15,561 bases of DNA from JARIHD01 sp041743655 (GCA_041743655.1 JBGTMJ010000012.1:1-15561), one strand, 5' to 3'; numbered from the stretch's first letter, positions 1 through 6,096 are shown. Translations and numbers: made by a program. The notes: generated by a model from the letters alone, not told the origin.

Positions 1-159
1 CCTGTCGGTTAAGCCTAAATGACCCTGGCAATATAGTAATGCGTTTGGTATTTGGGTAAAGCTAAAATCCCGACTCCACTTTTTCCTGAACAGGTAGTCT
101 TCATCACCCTCTTTGTTTAGTATTGTTTGTGTTTCTAGGTACGTAGCGAACTCGTCCAA
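1..159 (-). CDS. Partial CDS at left edge, possible helix-turn-helix / replication-initiator-like N-terminus
   Basis: A minus-strand reading frame is open from position 159 off the left edge, so only about 53 N-terminal residues are visible. The chosen start is TTG at 159 because GAGGAG (172-167) lies 7 nt upstream as a Shine-Dalgarno; no ATG is available in this frame. The visible protein is polar (segments such as LDEFATYLETQ and DEDYLFRKKWSRDF), then FTQIPNALLYCQGHLGLTD. The PNALL...LGLTD pattern resembles the start of winged-helix domains in DnaD/RepA-like and other HTH proteins, but the fragment is too short for a family call. A promoter at 328-300 gives a leader of about 130 nt containing a hairpin. 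A competing plus-strand frame (113-451) is antisense to this gene and its promoter and is not favoured. Confidence 0.55.
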   Translation of the reverse strand, partial: MDEFATYLETQTILNKEGDEDYLFRKKWSRDFSFTQIPNALLYCQGHLGLTDR

Positions 160-224
160 AGTTATGCTCCTCTGGCAACACAAATACGCCAGACGACATG
201 CTGGCAATATGTTGAGTTATGGAG

Positions 225-255
225 TAGGCAAAGACACACTATTTATCTTTGCCCA
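225..255 (-). other. Hairpin in the leader of the left-edge gene
   Basis: GGCAAAGA and TCTTTGCC form a perfect 8-bp stem with an 11-nt loop. It lies inside the predicted 5' leader of the minus-strand gene and has no T-tract on either strand, so it is not a simple terminator. A leader attenuator or protein-binding site is possible but unproven. The wider gene-free stretch 160-654 holds this hairpin, the promoter at 328-300, the gene remnant at 487-609 and the terminator at 614-640; I see nothing convincing in 330-480. Confidence 0.35.
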
Positions 256-299
256 ACCTCCGATTAGTAAGGTCGCTCAAACCTTAATACCGTATCTAC

Positions 300-328
300 A
301 GTATACGCTAATGCTTGCAAAAAGTCAA
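300..328 (-). promoter_or_regulatory. Minus-strand promoter for the left-edge gene
   Basis: TTGACT (328-323), a 17-nt spacer and TATACT (305-300) read on the minus strand, one of the best -35/-10 matches in the window. Transcription would start near 293, about 134 nt before the proposed TTG start at 159. Confidence 0.5.
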
Positions 329-486
329 CTACAACATATTTTCATGTATAATAAAAACTATGTAAATAATGCCGATTCCTCACTGTTATCCCACTGTTAT
401 TGCCATTCAGCGATCGTAGCAACCAAGCGTAACTTAGCCACTTTCCATTAAACAGAAATGTACACGCTACGATGTACCGCCCAGCT

Positions 487-609
487 TTATGCTTGAAGCA
501 AGTCCCCTGCAAGGTTAAACTGCAGGGCTAGAGCTTCCAGCTTGTACATGTCTACATTACTGGCATTAACTGTTTGAAATATGCTGGCTATCTGGCACCA
601 CGCTGAAAC
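487..609 (-). pseudogene. C-terminal remnant of an unknown protein (copy A)
   Basis: On the minus strand a frame is open between TAG (612-610) and TAA (489-487) with no usable start codon. It reads WCQIASIFQTVN..., then YKLEALALQFNLAGDLLQA. It aligns without gaps to a second copy at 6690-6860: the plus-strand positions differ by a constant 6197 over about 90 nt. Over the 31 codons starting at the shared W-C, about 18 residues are identical (for instance QTVN, YKL and QFNL are shared) and third codon positions differ most often. This suggests both derive from one protein-coding 3' end whose 5' part is lost. The family is not recognised. The alternative is a non-coding intergenic element. Confidence 0.4.
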
Positions 610-613
610 CTAT

Positions 614-640
614 AAGAACGCTCCAACTGAGCGTTCTTTT
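614..640 (+). terminator. Rho-independent terminator
   Basis: AAGAACGCT and AGCGTTCTT form a perfect 9-bp stem with a 7-nt loop, followed by TT. The T-run continues into the extended -10 of the next gene. No convincing plus-strand gene ends upstream of it. Confidence 0.7.
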
Positions 641-655
641 GTTATACTGCCTTCA
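640..655 (+). promoter_or_regulatory. Extended -10 promoter giving a leaderless mRNA
   Basis: TGT plus TATACT (643-648) forms an extended -10; the ATG at 655 follows after 6 nt, so the A of ATG is the expected +1. There is no Shine-Dalgarno. Confidence 0.6.
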
Positions 656-1371
656 TGTTCAAAGTAATGACACTTAATCTGTGGCGCTACCATGATTGGG
701 ATAAGCGTAGCGATAATATTGCTTCGCTTATTAATAAAGAAGCGCCGGACTGCATTGCTTTCCAGGAAGTGCTGACAAACCACGCCTTTTCAGATTTTCC
801 ATTCACGGATATTATTGCCGATAAGTGTGGCTATAAATACCGTACATTCGCTCCGACTCTCGTGAGAAACAATTCGCGCGATAAAGAGGGCAACCGAACG
901 CAGCGTGCCTCGGAGGGACAAGCGTTCATCTCCAAGTTTCCAATAATCACATCTGAAAACTACTTCCTAAAGCAGCATCCAGCTTACCCAGAAGATGTAA
1001 CAGTGCTTTTTCAGTCGGTAGAAGTCGCTGATGGATTAGTCGAATTCTGTAATGTTCATTTTGCCAATAATGACATTTCGTATAAACATTTAGATGAACT
1101 GCTGGAGCTGATTGAAAAACGAGCAACTACCCCTATCATTCTGGGAGACTTCAACATTTATAAATTAGCTGAGTACAAGAAAAAGAACCAATTTCTAAAC
1201 AACTACAGTATTAGCAGCGAGATAGACGAATATGTATCTTACGAACCTGACGGTGAGCCCCTGGACTATATTGCGGTACCCTCCTCGAAATATGAAATCA
1301 AAGGTGTGGTTTGTTCCGATATCTACGTTTCAGACCATAAAGCCTTGATAGCTATAATTGCCTCCCGTTAG
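655..1371 (+). CDS. Endonuclease/exonuclease/phosphatase (EEP) family protein, paralogue 1
   Basis: 238 aa, about the usual length for a single EEP domain (DNase I / exonuclease III / sphingomyelinase-like fold), a metal-dependent phosphodiester hydrolase. The catalytic motifs are present in order: LNLW with N8, QE with E38, NVH with H135, GDFN with D165 and N167, LDYI with D204, and SDHKAL with D227-H228. No signal peptide or membrane segment is seen, so it probably acts in the cytoplasm. The substrate (DNA, RNA or a phosphoester) cannot be read from sequence. The ATG at 655 lies 6 nt after a -10 box, so translation is probably leaderless. Two diverged paralogues are at 8824 and 12049. The family is secure, the function open. 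Confidence 0.88.
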   Translation: MFKVMTLNLWRYHDWDKRSDNIASLINKEAPDCIAFQEVLTNHAFSDFPFTDIIADKCGYKYRTFAPTLVRNNSRDKEGNRTQRASEGQAFISKFPIITSENYFLKQHPAYPEDVTVLFQSVEVADGLVEFCNVHFANNDISYKHLDELLELIEKRATTPIILGDFNIYKLAEYKKKNQFLNNYSISSEIDEYVSYEPDGEPLDYIAVPSSKYEIKGVVCSDIYVSDHKALIAIIASR

Positions 1372-1533
1372 CTTAAATTTTATTAACAAACAGCAGTCGG
1401 CACCCTTTCTCTTTAAACTTAAGTTGATAACATGAATGGCTGTGGCACATGCAGTTAGTATCGTACGACTCCACGGTCTTATTCTTTTATCAACGAGAGT
1501 CACCAATAACAGCGCATCAATGCCTATGCTAAA

Positions 1534-1812
1534 ATGTATCCATGGCTACTACCACAAAAACCGAATGAATTTGTCTACTATACTTCATGTGTGTTTCTTT
1601 TATGCTTCGCGCTGTGGATTTCATGGACCTGTGGCCCTCTCTGGGCGCTGCTTGTCCTAACAGCTCTCATCGGGAATATAGTCGCAATATATAAGCTTGA
1701 CTCCAAGGGTCTCATCATACTTCACAAACTGAATTCAGCAGTCGTTATCCTGGGAACCGTTGTCGCAACACTCGTTGCAATCTTTTTTGCATGGTTGAGC
1801 AGCTACTCTTAA
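1534..1812 (+). CDS. Small multi-pass membrane protein of unknown function
   Basis: 92 aa with three hydrophobic stretches: about residues 14-32 (FVYYTSCVFLLCFALWISW), 34-53 (GPLWALLVLTALIGNIVAIY) and 66-88 (LNSAVVILG...FFAWL), separated by a short polar loop with KLDSKG. This is consistent with a small integral membrane protein of two or three helices. No family is recognised. The ATG at 1534 is the only start in the frame, since a stop lies at 1507-1509. TATGCT at 1525-1530 is only 3 nt upstream, too close for a normal -10, so the promoter is unclear. A terminator follows at 1889. An overlapping frame starting at 1436 is out of phase and looks like a shadow. Confidence 0.6.
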   Translation: MYPWLLPQKPNEFVYYTSCVFLLCFALWISWTCGPLWALLVLTALIGNIVAIYKLDSKGLIILHKLNSAVVILGTVVATLVAIFFAWLSSYS

Positions 1813-1888
1813 CCAGCTTTTCATGCATTAGTAGTAAGCTCGGATAAACCTGGTTCCACCTACTATCCACTAGGCGCACCAATTTATT

Positions 1889-1911
1889 AACCTCACAAAA
1901 GTGGGGTTTTA
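1889..1911 (+). terminator. Rho-independent terminator after the small membrane protein
   Basis: AACCTCAC, loop AAAA, GTGGGGTT (8 bp with one G-U), followed by TT. It lies about 75 nt after the stop of the 1534-1812 gene and just after a GGCGCACCAAT motif. Confidence 0.6.
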
Positions 1912-1944
1912 AAATTGGTCATGAACTAAATTTTAACTCTCGAC

Positions 1945-2056
1945 CTCTTAAAGACAAATATAGTCGAGGTTCCCCGGCCTCCAGGCCGCGGGAGTTTTGA
2001 GCCTCTTACGCTCACCAACATAAAACTAACCGTGCGGTGGTTTTATGTTGGTGAGC
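1945..2056. other. Structured gene-free block with a 17-bp perfect stem
   Basis: Three consecutive inverted repeats lie in this spacer. CTCGAC/GTCGAG are about 20 nt apart near 1940-1970. A GC-rich hairpin (CGGCC-TCCA-GGCCG with flanking CCC/GGG) lies near 1974-1992. A long stem pairs 2010-2026 with 2040-2056 perfectly, with a 13-nt loop that can pair further (ACC/GGT). No T-tract follows the long stem on either strand, so it is not a standard terminator. The GC-rich hairpin stands out from its AT-rich surroundings. A structured RNA, a mobile-element end or a protein-binding hairpin are all possible. The rest of the gene-free stretch 1813-2213 holds the terminator at 1889-1911 and AT-rich sequence with a small CAGCC/GGCTG hairpin near 2119-2132. 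Confidence 0.45.
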
Positions 2057-2213
2057 ATTTATGGATTCTAATTCCTAGCCTCTTCAATAATTATTAATAG
2101 CCAGGAGTAATTCTTGCGCAGCCTTTTGGCTGATTATTTGTCTTCAAGTACTATAAGTTTCTAAATAGGAATATATGGATGCTAAAGATTGTGTACCGGC
2201 AAACTAAAATTTA

Positions 2214-3083
2214 TTAATTAAACGTACAATCCTTGCAAACTATGTCGTAACGCCAAATATAACCGTCATTTATATACTCTAAGTGATCAAGTCCTTTTAT
2301 TGGCATTAAACCCTGCTTGGCTAATTTATATAGCGTAGTCTCATCATCTGTATTATCCCAGGGCAGTTTGAAATGTATTCCCATTATATGAAACAACATA
2401 GAATGGTAAGAAGTGTAAGCATCATGATTGTCTGATGGGTCGAATGATGCTGAATTGATTGCAAATAATTCACCATGTTGATTAAAAGTAGGACCACCAC
2501 TCATGCCACCTATTAATGCAATATCTGATTCATATGCAAATCTACCCGCCATCGGAGCATTGTCATGCATGTCATGTGCTAACCCTGTCTCAATTTGCAT
2601 CTGCAAGATATGTTCACTTTTTACGCCTCCAATCGAAGTATTCCTAGTTTTCGGGAAGCCTATACTAGTTAATTTGGTCTTAGGATTTGGGGGATGTAGA
2701 TTGATAGTAGTGTATGGAAACTTATCAAAATCAGGGAGTATTTTTACTTTAGTCGTATTATATATATCGCATATTAAAAAAACTGTATCCGAACCAGGTA
2801 AAAGATTCGCAGATCTGACGCTCCATATTAATGTTCCTACTTTCATTATATGCAGTAAATCGATTGAAATTTTTGTATCATTGCGGAAATAATCCTCAAT
2901 GAATTCTTTACGACCTTCGTGTGTATCAATAAAATCTGTCAGCATGTGCGTAGCTGTTACGAATACGCCTGGAATAATATAAGTAGCAGAACCGATGATT
3001 CGTGCTTTCTTATCATAGCGATCAGCGATTGCTAAGCAACTCAGTTGAGCAGCACTTTTAAATGGATCCCATGTATATGGCAT
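2214..3083 (-). CDS. Trypsin-like serine protease (S1/V8-type), cytosolic
   Basis: 289 aa from ATG at 3083; a GTG at 3089 is an alternative start. The chymotrypsin-fold motifs are present: the catalytic His in FVTATHML (H46), a likely Asp in GSDTVFL (D99), and the nucleophile in GGMSGGPTF (S195, GxSGGP type) followed by GELFAINS, the usual strand after the active Ser. No signal peptide or membrane helix precedes the domain, so it probably works inside the cell. No PDZ domain is visible, which separates it from HtrA/Deg. A -10 (TATAAT, 3100-3095) lies 11 nt before the ATG. It is convergent with the small membrane gene. Intracellular S1 proteases of this kind occur as effectors in some defence systems, but nothing here proves that role. 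Confidence 0.82.
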   Translation of the reverse strand: MPYTWDPFKSAAQLSCLAIADRYDKKARIIGSATYIIPGVFVTATHMLTDFIDTHEGRKEFIEDYFRNDTKISIDLLHIMKVGTLIWSVRSANLLPGSDTVFLICDIYNTTKVKILPDFDKFPYTTINLHPPNPKTKLTSIGFPKTRNTSIGGVKSEHILQMQIETGLAHDMHDNAPMAGRFAYESDIALIGGMSGGPTFNQHGELFAINSASFDPSDNHDAYTSYHSMLFHIMGIHFKLPWDNTDDETTLYKLAKQGLMPIKGLDHLEYINDGYIWRYDIVCKDCTFN

Positions 3084-3211
3084 AAGCACATATTATTATA
3101 GAACTTATAAGATGGTTAGCTATAATAAATTTACAGTGAATAAGAGTTTCCACCAAAAGCTCCTAAATTGGATCTAAGCTTAGCTCTATGAAGCATGTGA
3201 TACTACTAAAA

Positions 3212-3448
3212 CTAATAGATAATACTCGACTCAGCACTAGTTGCTGTCGGTAACTTAATCACGTCTGAGGCTGTATTCGAAATAAGCCATTCAAAAAGTT
3301 TAAGTAGATTCTGTTCTGTTGCACCAAAGTTGTAAGAGATAAAAGTGTACCATTTTGGCGCACTTATTATAAATTTTTGTCCTACCTGTCCTGCCTGAGT
3401 GGGCTCTAGGATATAGGAGCTGCAAAAGCCGAAGGTATTTAATTTCAT
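3212..3448 (-). CDS. Small hypothetical protein
   Basis: 78 aa; no family is recognised. The sequence has a mixed N-terminal half (KLNTFGFCSSYILEPTQAG) and an amphipathic helix-like segment (EQNLLKLFEWLISN), with no membrane segment. Support for it being real: it overlaps no other gene, and on the minus strand TATATC (3460-3455) lies exactly 6 nt before the ATG at 3448, the leaderless spacing used by several genes here. That -10 overlaps the -10 of the divergent 3488 gene, so the two starts may be co-regulated. The start of a minus-strand unit with the protease downstream is possible, though a separate protease -10 argues for independent transcription. Confidence 0.45.
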   Translation of the reverse strand: MKLNTFGFCSSYILEPTQAGQVGQKFIISAPKWYTFISYNFGATEQNLLKLFEWLISNTASDVIKLPTATSAESSIIY

Positions 3449-3458
3449 TTATCTGATA

Positions 3459-3481
3459 TATAATTATCACCTAGCAAAGGA
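3459..3481 (+). promoter_or_regulatory. -10 box and Shine-Dalgarno of the 3488 gene
   Basis: TATAAT (3459-3464) is 23 nt before the ATG, and AAAGGA (3476-3481) is spaced 6 nt from it. This gene therefore has a short SD-led leader, unlike most of its neighbours. The -10 overlaps a divergent minus-strand TATATC at 3460-3455. Confidence 0.5.
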
Positions 3482-3487
3482 TGAGAT

Positions 3488-4078
3488 ATGGATCATAAAC
3501 CCTTCCCAGGCAATGAACTAATAGGGAGAACAAGTACAAACGGTCTCGTAGACACAGAAACCCTTATTGTTGGTATGCTTTCTCAGCTGGGGAAGACGGG
3601 TCAAAGGAGACTAGAAGACACAGCTTATATTCTTCAGAACATTGGCGCACCACTAGAGGGCGAGTACTACAAAATAGGTGCTCACGGCTATCCTTATTCT
3701 TTTGATTTTCGACTTAAGCTTGATGAAATGATTGACTTTGGGTATGTTGCAGAAACATGTGATGAAAAACGCAGAGAAGACGTATTTAGCCTCAACAATG
3801 AACATAAATATGTTCAGGCGACGGACATCGCTTTTCTGGATCCATATAAAGATGTCTTACAGTATGTTAACAAGCAATCTATTGAAGACCTCGACATAGT
3901 CGGAAAGATTTTCTTCCTTAAGGAACACCAGGACACCAAAGACAGCCTGGTCATGGAAAAACTAGAGATTCTACATCCTAGCGTCGAGCCGAGACTTAAC
4001 GAACTACTTTTGATATACAGAGCTATTCGGAAAGGCTATCAGCCGAGAGAACAAAAGAACAAAGTGCATGCTTACTAA
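3488..4078 (+). CDS. Hypothetical protein resembling the YwgA/SocA-like (Panacea/DUF4065-type) fold
   Basis: 196 aa, soluble. Residues about 35-90 (GKTGQRRLEDTAYILQNIG..., then DFRLKLDEMIDFGYV) follow the pattern of YwgA and SocA-like proteins: a helix containing R-L-x-x-x-x-Y-x-L-Q, a short loop, and a second helix ending in D-x-x-x-x-x-G-Y-V. That fold occurs in antitoxin and chaperone-like proteins of toxin-antitoxin and phage-defence loci. The match is by eye and approximate. The C-terminal half (about 115-196) is charged and helical and ends in a basic tail. The start is set by AAAGGA 6 nt upstream. It is divergent from the 3448 gene and followed by a convergent small ORF. Function is not established. 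Confidence 0.6.
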   Translation: MDHKPFPGNELIGRTSTNGLVDTETLIVGMLSQLGKTGQRRLEDTAYILQNIGAPLEGEYYKIGAHGYPYSFDFRLKLDEMIDFGYVAETCDEKRREDVFSLNNEHKYVQATDIAFLDPYKDVLQYVNKQSIEDLDIVGKIFFLKEHQDTKDSLVMEKLEILHPSVEPRLNELLLIYRAIRKGYQPREQKNKVHAY

Positions 4079-4126
4079 ACAAAAACTAAGATATATTTTC
4101 TTCCGATAATTTGTTAAGTTGACCCA

Positions 4127-4333
4127 CTAGGTGTTCGAAAGAAAGTGCATCAAGCGCACGAACGAAGACTCATCAATTCTTGACGGGTCTTTTTTGATTC
4201 TGAAGAGCTCGTTTATCCCTGTTAAATCCCAATAATTGTGTTCCTTTTCGCCGGTTACAGAAGCTATTTCTGCGTAAGTTGTTGTTTTGTCGAAAATGAC
4301 ACTGGTATAGTTGGCTTTTGCCACCGGATTCAT
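4127..4333 (-). CDS. Small hypothetical protein, 3' end probably frameshifted
   Basis: 68 aa as read. Near the 3' end the continuation in another frame looks more natural: after residues DESSFV, a shift of one base gives ALDALSFEHLVGQLNKLSEENIS and then TAG near 4088. The same peptide pattern (ALDVLCFEHLLGWLDEIA) is encoded at 5365-5520, where the DNA is 28/31 identical. An ancestral gene of about 84 codons with a one-base deletion near 4155-4160 would explain this. TATACT (4349-4344) lies 10 nt before the ATG, a near-leaderless arrangement. No family is recognised; the protein is polar and helical. Confidence 0.4.
   Translation of the reverse strand: MNPVAKANYTSVIFDKTTTYAEIASVTGEKEHNYWDLTGINELFRIKKDPSRIDESSFVRLMHFLSNT
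4129..4159. repeat. 31-nt dispersed repeat, copy 1
   Basis: Matches 5435-5465 at 28 of 31 positions in the same orientation (AGGTGTTCGAAA is identical). On the minus strand both copies encode ALDxLxFEHL in one frame, so this is probably shared coding ancestry. Confidence 0.7.
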
Positions 4334-4406
4334 TTGTCGTAGAAGTATATGCTCTGTGCGTTATTTCTTAAGGAATATCCTCGATACGTTACATCAGTAC
4401 ATATCA

Positions 4407-4457
4407 TTGACATACGCGCTGCATTTGAATATAATAAATTCCATTAACTTCTGAGGT
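4407..4457 (+). promoter_or_regulatory. Consensus sigma-70-type promoter and SD of the SPFH gene
   Basis: TTGACA (4407-4412), a 17-nt spacer and TATAAT (4430-4435) form a perfect match to the housekeeping consensus. The leader of about 21 nt carries GAGGT (4453-4457), 5 nt before the ATG. Strong constitutive expression is expected. Confidence 0.75.
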
Positions 4458-4462
4458 ATACG

Positions 4463-5245
4463 ATGGCACAAGGAATGGAAAAATTAGATAGTGGTAGTCA
4501 TTTAAAACGGAATATTATTTTAGGCGTTGGAACTGCTGCTGTAGGCCTCTGGCTATTGACTAGTGTCGGGAAGGTCGACGCAGGGGAAGTTGGAATTGTT
4601 ACGAGCGGTGGTCATATTAACCGTACTGTCGATAGCGGTTGGGTTATTAAGGCGCCGTGGCCGTTTGAAGATCTGACTAAAATGAATACGCGCGTACAGA
4701 TGGTGAAGCAGGAATCAAAGGCTGCTACTAAGGATACGCAGGATGCGAATGCTACGCTCGCACTTACTTATAGAGTTGATCGTGACTCGGCGCTTTATGT
4801 TTTCAAAGAGCTTGGTCCCGATTACGAAGAAAACATTATTATCCCGGCACTCCAGGAAAGTTTTAAAGACGCGAGTGCTAAATATGATGCTACTCAGCTG
4901 ATTACCGATCGCACCGCCGTTAAGAAGAGATCGCTTGACGTGATCAAGGCAAACACAGAAAAGTTCAAAATCAAAACGGTAGACCTCAATGTAACGAATT
5001 TCGCATTCAGCGACCCGTATACCAGAGCTATTGAAAACAAGCAGGTTGCCGCTCAGGAAGTGCAGACAGCGCAGTTTAAATTTGATAAAGCCAAACTGGA
5101 CGCCCAGTCGCAAGAGGTGCAAAAGCAAAGCTTAAGCCCCGAGCTTTTGCAAAAAATGGCTATTGATAAATGGAAGGGCGATGTGCCCCAATACCTAGGT
5201 AGCGGGACTATTTTCAATATACCCCTTGGCACCACACCTAAATAG
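4463..5245 (+). CDS. SPFH/prohibitin-domain membrane protein
   Basis: 260 aa. A short N-terminal segment is followed by one hydrophobic helix at about residues 17-34 (NIILGVGTAAVGLWLLTSV), then the SPFH/band 7 domain. Its hallmarks are VDAGEVGIVTSGG, the GWVIKAPWPF strand, and the NATLALTYRVD...ALYVF and LQESFKDASAKYDA segments typical of prohibitins. A charged coiled-coil-like helix follows at about residues 195-225 (ENKQVAAQEVQTAQFKFDKA). SPFH proteins form large membrane-bound rings that organise membrane or chaperone membrane proteases. No NfeD or FtsH partner is in the window. It has the strongest promoter here and a clear SD, so it is likely well expressed and transcribed alone. Confidence 0.88.
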   Translation: MAQGMEKLDSGSHLKRNIILGVGTAAVGLWLLTSVGKVDAGEVGIVTSGGHINRTVDSGWVIKAPWPFEDLTKMNTRVQMVKQESKAATKDTQDANATLALTYRVDRDSALYVFKELGPDYEENIIIPALQESFKDASAKYDATQLITDRTAVKKRSLDVIKANTEKFKIKTVDLNVTNFAFSDPYTRAIENKQVAAQEVQTAQFKFDKAKLDAQSQEVQKQSLSPELLQKMAIDKWKGDVPQYLGSGTIFNIPLGTTPK

Positions 5246-5282
5246 GCCCAGTTATTCGATATCGCGTTGGTGATGGTAGTAT

Positions 5283-5304
5283 GGTGCCCCATCTGAGGGG
5301 GACC
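5283..5304. other. Hairpin after the SPFH gene
   Basis: GGTGCCCC and GGGGGACC pair (one mismatch) around ATCTGA, 38 nt after the SPFH stop. There is no T-tract, so it may be a weak terminator or an mRNA-stabilising stem. A CACCAAT motif follows at about 5309. Confidence 0.35.
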
Positions 5305-5364
5305 TGTCCACCAATCATATTGAGACCAGGCCTCTAAAAGCTCATTGTCTATCCAGCATAACCA

Positions 5365-5520
5365 CTACGCAGCTCGACGTATAAGCCATTCTTTGTAACC
5401 GAAGCTTCTGGCAATCTCATCCAACCATCCCAAAAGGTGTTCGAAACAAAGTACGTCAAGCGCACCATAGAAAAACTTTTTGGATTTTCTATCAAACTCT
5501 TTGGCTAGTTTGTGTGCACC
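5365..5520 (-). pseudogene. Gene remnant in frame after the toxin stop
   Basis: Immediately after the toxin's TAA, in the same frame, 51 codons stay open to TAG (5367-5365). They read KLAKEFDRKSKKFFYGALDV..., then FEHLLGWLDEIARS and GYKEWLIRRAA, a composition that looks protein-like. No ATG, GTG or TTG suits as a start. The segment containing FEHLLGWL matches the shifted frame at 4129-4159. The reading also continues past the TAG as protein-like sequence (residues such as IDNELLEAWSQYDWW). It is best read as a decayed small gene, perhaps truncated when the toxin-antitoxin pair arrived. Family unknown. Confidence 0.35.
5435..5465. repeat. 31-nt dispersed repeat, copy 2
   Basis: Second copy of the repeat at 4129-4159, differing at three positions. 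It lies within the gene remnant at 5365-5520. Confidence 0.7.
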
Positions 5521-5781
5521 TTATTTATATAATTGGCTATGTGTACCTATGGCCACAAACAGTGCAGTATCTTTCTCAATCACTTTATAGTGAGCTCGCC
5601 AATCACCGCCAAAACTGATACTACGGTGACCTTTCCACTTGCCTGTCAGTTGATGATTGTATAAATCAGGGTGCTTCGACTCATTTCTAAACAGGATTAT
5701 TGTCTTTTCGAAACGTTCTTTTTGTGCCTTAGGAAGTTTTACGAATTGTTTAGTAAATTGTTTATGAAAAATAGTTTTCAT
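5521..5781 (-). CDS. Type II toxin, RelE/YafQ-like mRNA interferase
   Basis: 86 aa, typical for RelE/ParE-superfamily toxins. The YafQ-type pattern is clear: an N-terminal KQFxKxFxKLPK segment, HQLTGKWKGHRSISF (H43), GDWRAHYKV (D60-W61-R62) and the C-terminal IGTHSQLYK (H81). Family members cleave mRNA on the ribosome and are neutralised by the cognate antitoxin. The ATG overlaps the antitoxin stop in TAATG, so toxin translation is probably coupled to the antitoxin's. Conserved basic and histidine residues are intact, so it is likely functional. HigB or ParE membership is less likely but not excluded. Confidence 0.9.
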   Translation of the reverse strand: MKTIFHKQFTKQFVKLPKAQKERFEKTIILFRNESKHPDLYNHQLTGKWKGHRSISFGGDWRAHYKVIEKDTALFVAIGTHSQLYK

Positions 5782-6059
5782 TATAATGAACGTAGAAAAG
5801 CCAAAGTTTCCTCATCAGTGTGCGTAGTCGTGATGTTCTTGCCCGCTGCATAGTCAGCTTCTGCTTCCTTGATAATTTTTTCAAGATAAGGCGTGGGCTC
5901 TAGACTAGTATTAAGTGTTACTTGTTGATTACGCAGCATTTGTTTGATACTGGCATTCACCAAAGAAGTTGCTGGTATACCAACTTGACCAGCAAATTCT
6001 TTAAGCTTTCGACGGGTATCTTCATCCATTCGGATGTTCATCGTAATTGTGTTATTCAT
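5781..6059 (-). CDS. RelB/DinJ-family ribbon-helix-helix antitoxin
   Basis: 92 aa. The N-terminus (TITMNIRMDEDTRRKLKEFA, then IPATSLVNASIKQML) is a classic ribbon-helix-helix DNA-binding domain of the RelB/DinJ antitoxins. The C-terminal part (about 55-92, YLEKIIKEAEADYAAGK...) is the likely toxin-binding tail. It is first in a two-gene operon with the RelE/YafQ toxin, sharing one base in TAATG. The promoter at 6096-6067 is near consensus, with the ATG 7 nt after the -10, so the mRNA is leaderless. Autorepression by the antitoxin-toxin complex at this promoter is expected from the family. Confidence 0.9.
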   Translation of the reverse strand: MNNTITMNIRMDEDTRRKLKEFAGQVGIPATSLVNASIKQMLRNQQVTLNTSLEPTPYLEKIIKEAEADYAAGKNITTTHTDEETLAFLRSL

Positions 6060-6066
6060 GGTATCA

Positions 6067-6096
6067 ATTGTAGTGTTTTTGTGTACTGTTTGTCAA
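6067..6096 (-). promoter_or_regulatory. Promoter of the toxin-antitoxin operon
   Basis: TTGACA (6096-6091), an 18-nt spacer and TACAAT (6072-6067) on the minus strand, with the antitoxin ATG 7 nt downstream. It is the likely site of autorepression. Confidence 0.7.

Noticed and set aside
113..451. 112-codon plus-strand reading frame near the left end
   Set aside because: It is antisense to a better minus-strand gene and its promoter, has no promoter or SD of its own, and its composition (many His, Tyr and Ser runs) is not protein-like.
1436..1660. 74-codon frame overlapping the small membrane protein
   Set aside because: It is out of phase with the membrane protein, has no promoter, and is a shadow over the shared region.
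2000..2084. 8-bp direct repeat AGCCTCTT flanking the long hairpin, as a possible target-site duplication
   Set aside because: The hairpin arms do not abut the repeats symmetrically and an 8-bp match is easy by chance; not enough for a mobile-element call.
5053..5292. Minus-strand frame antisense to the SPFH gene
   Set aside because: Most of it is the complement of a clear SPFH coding sequence.
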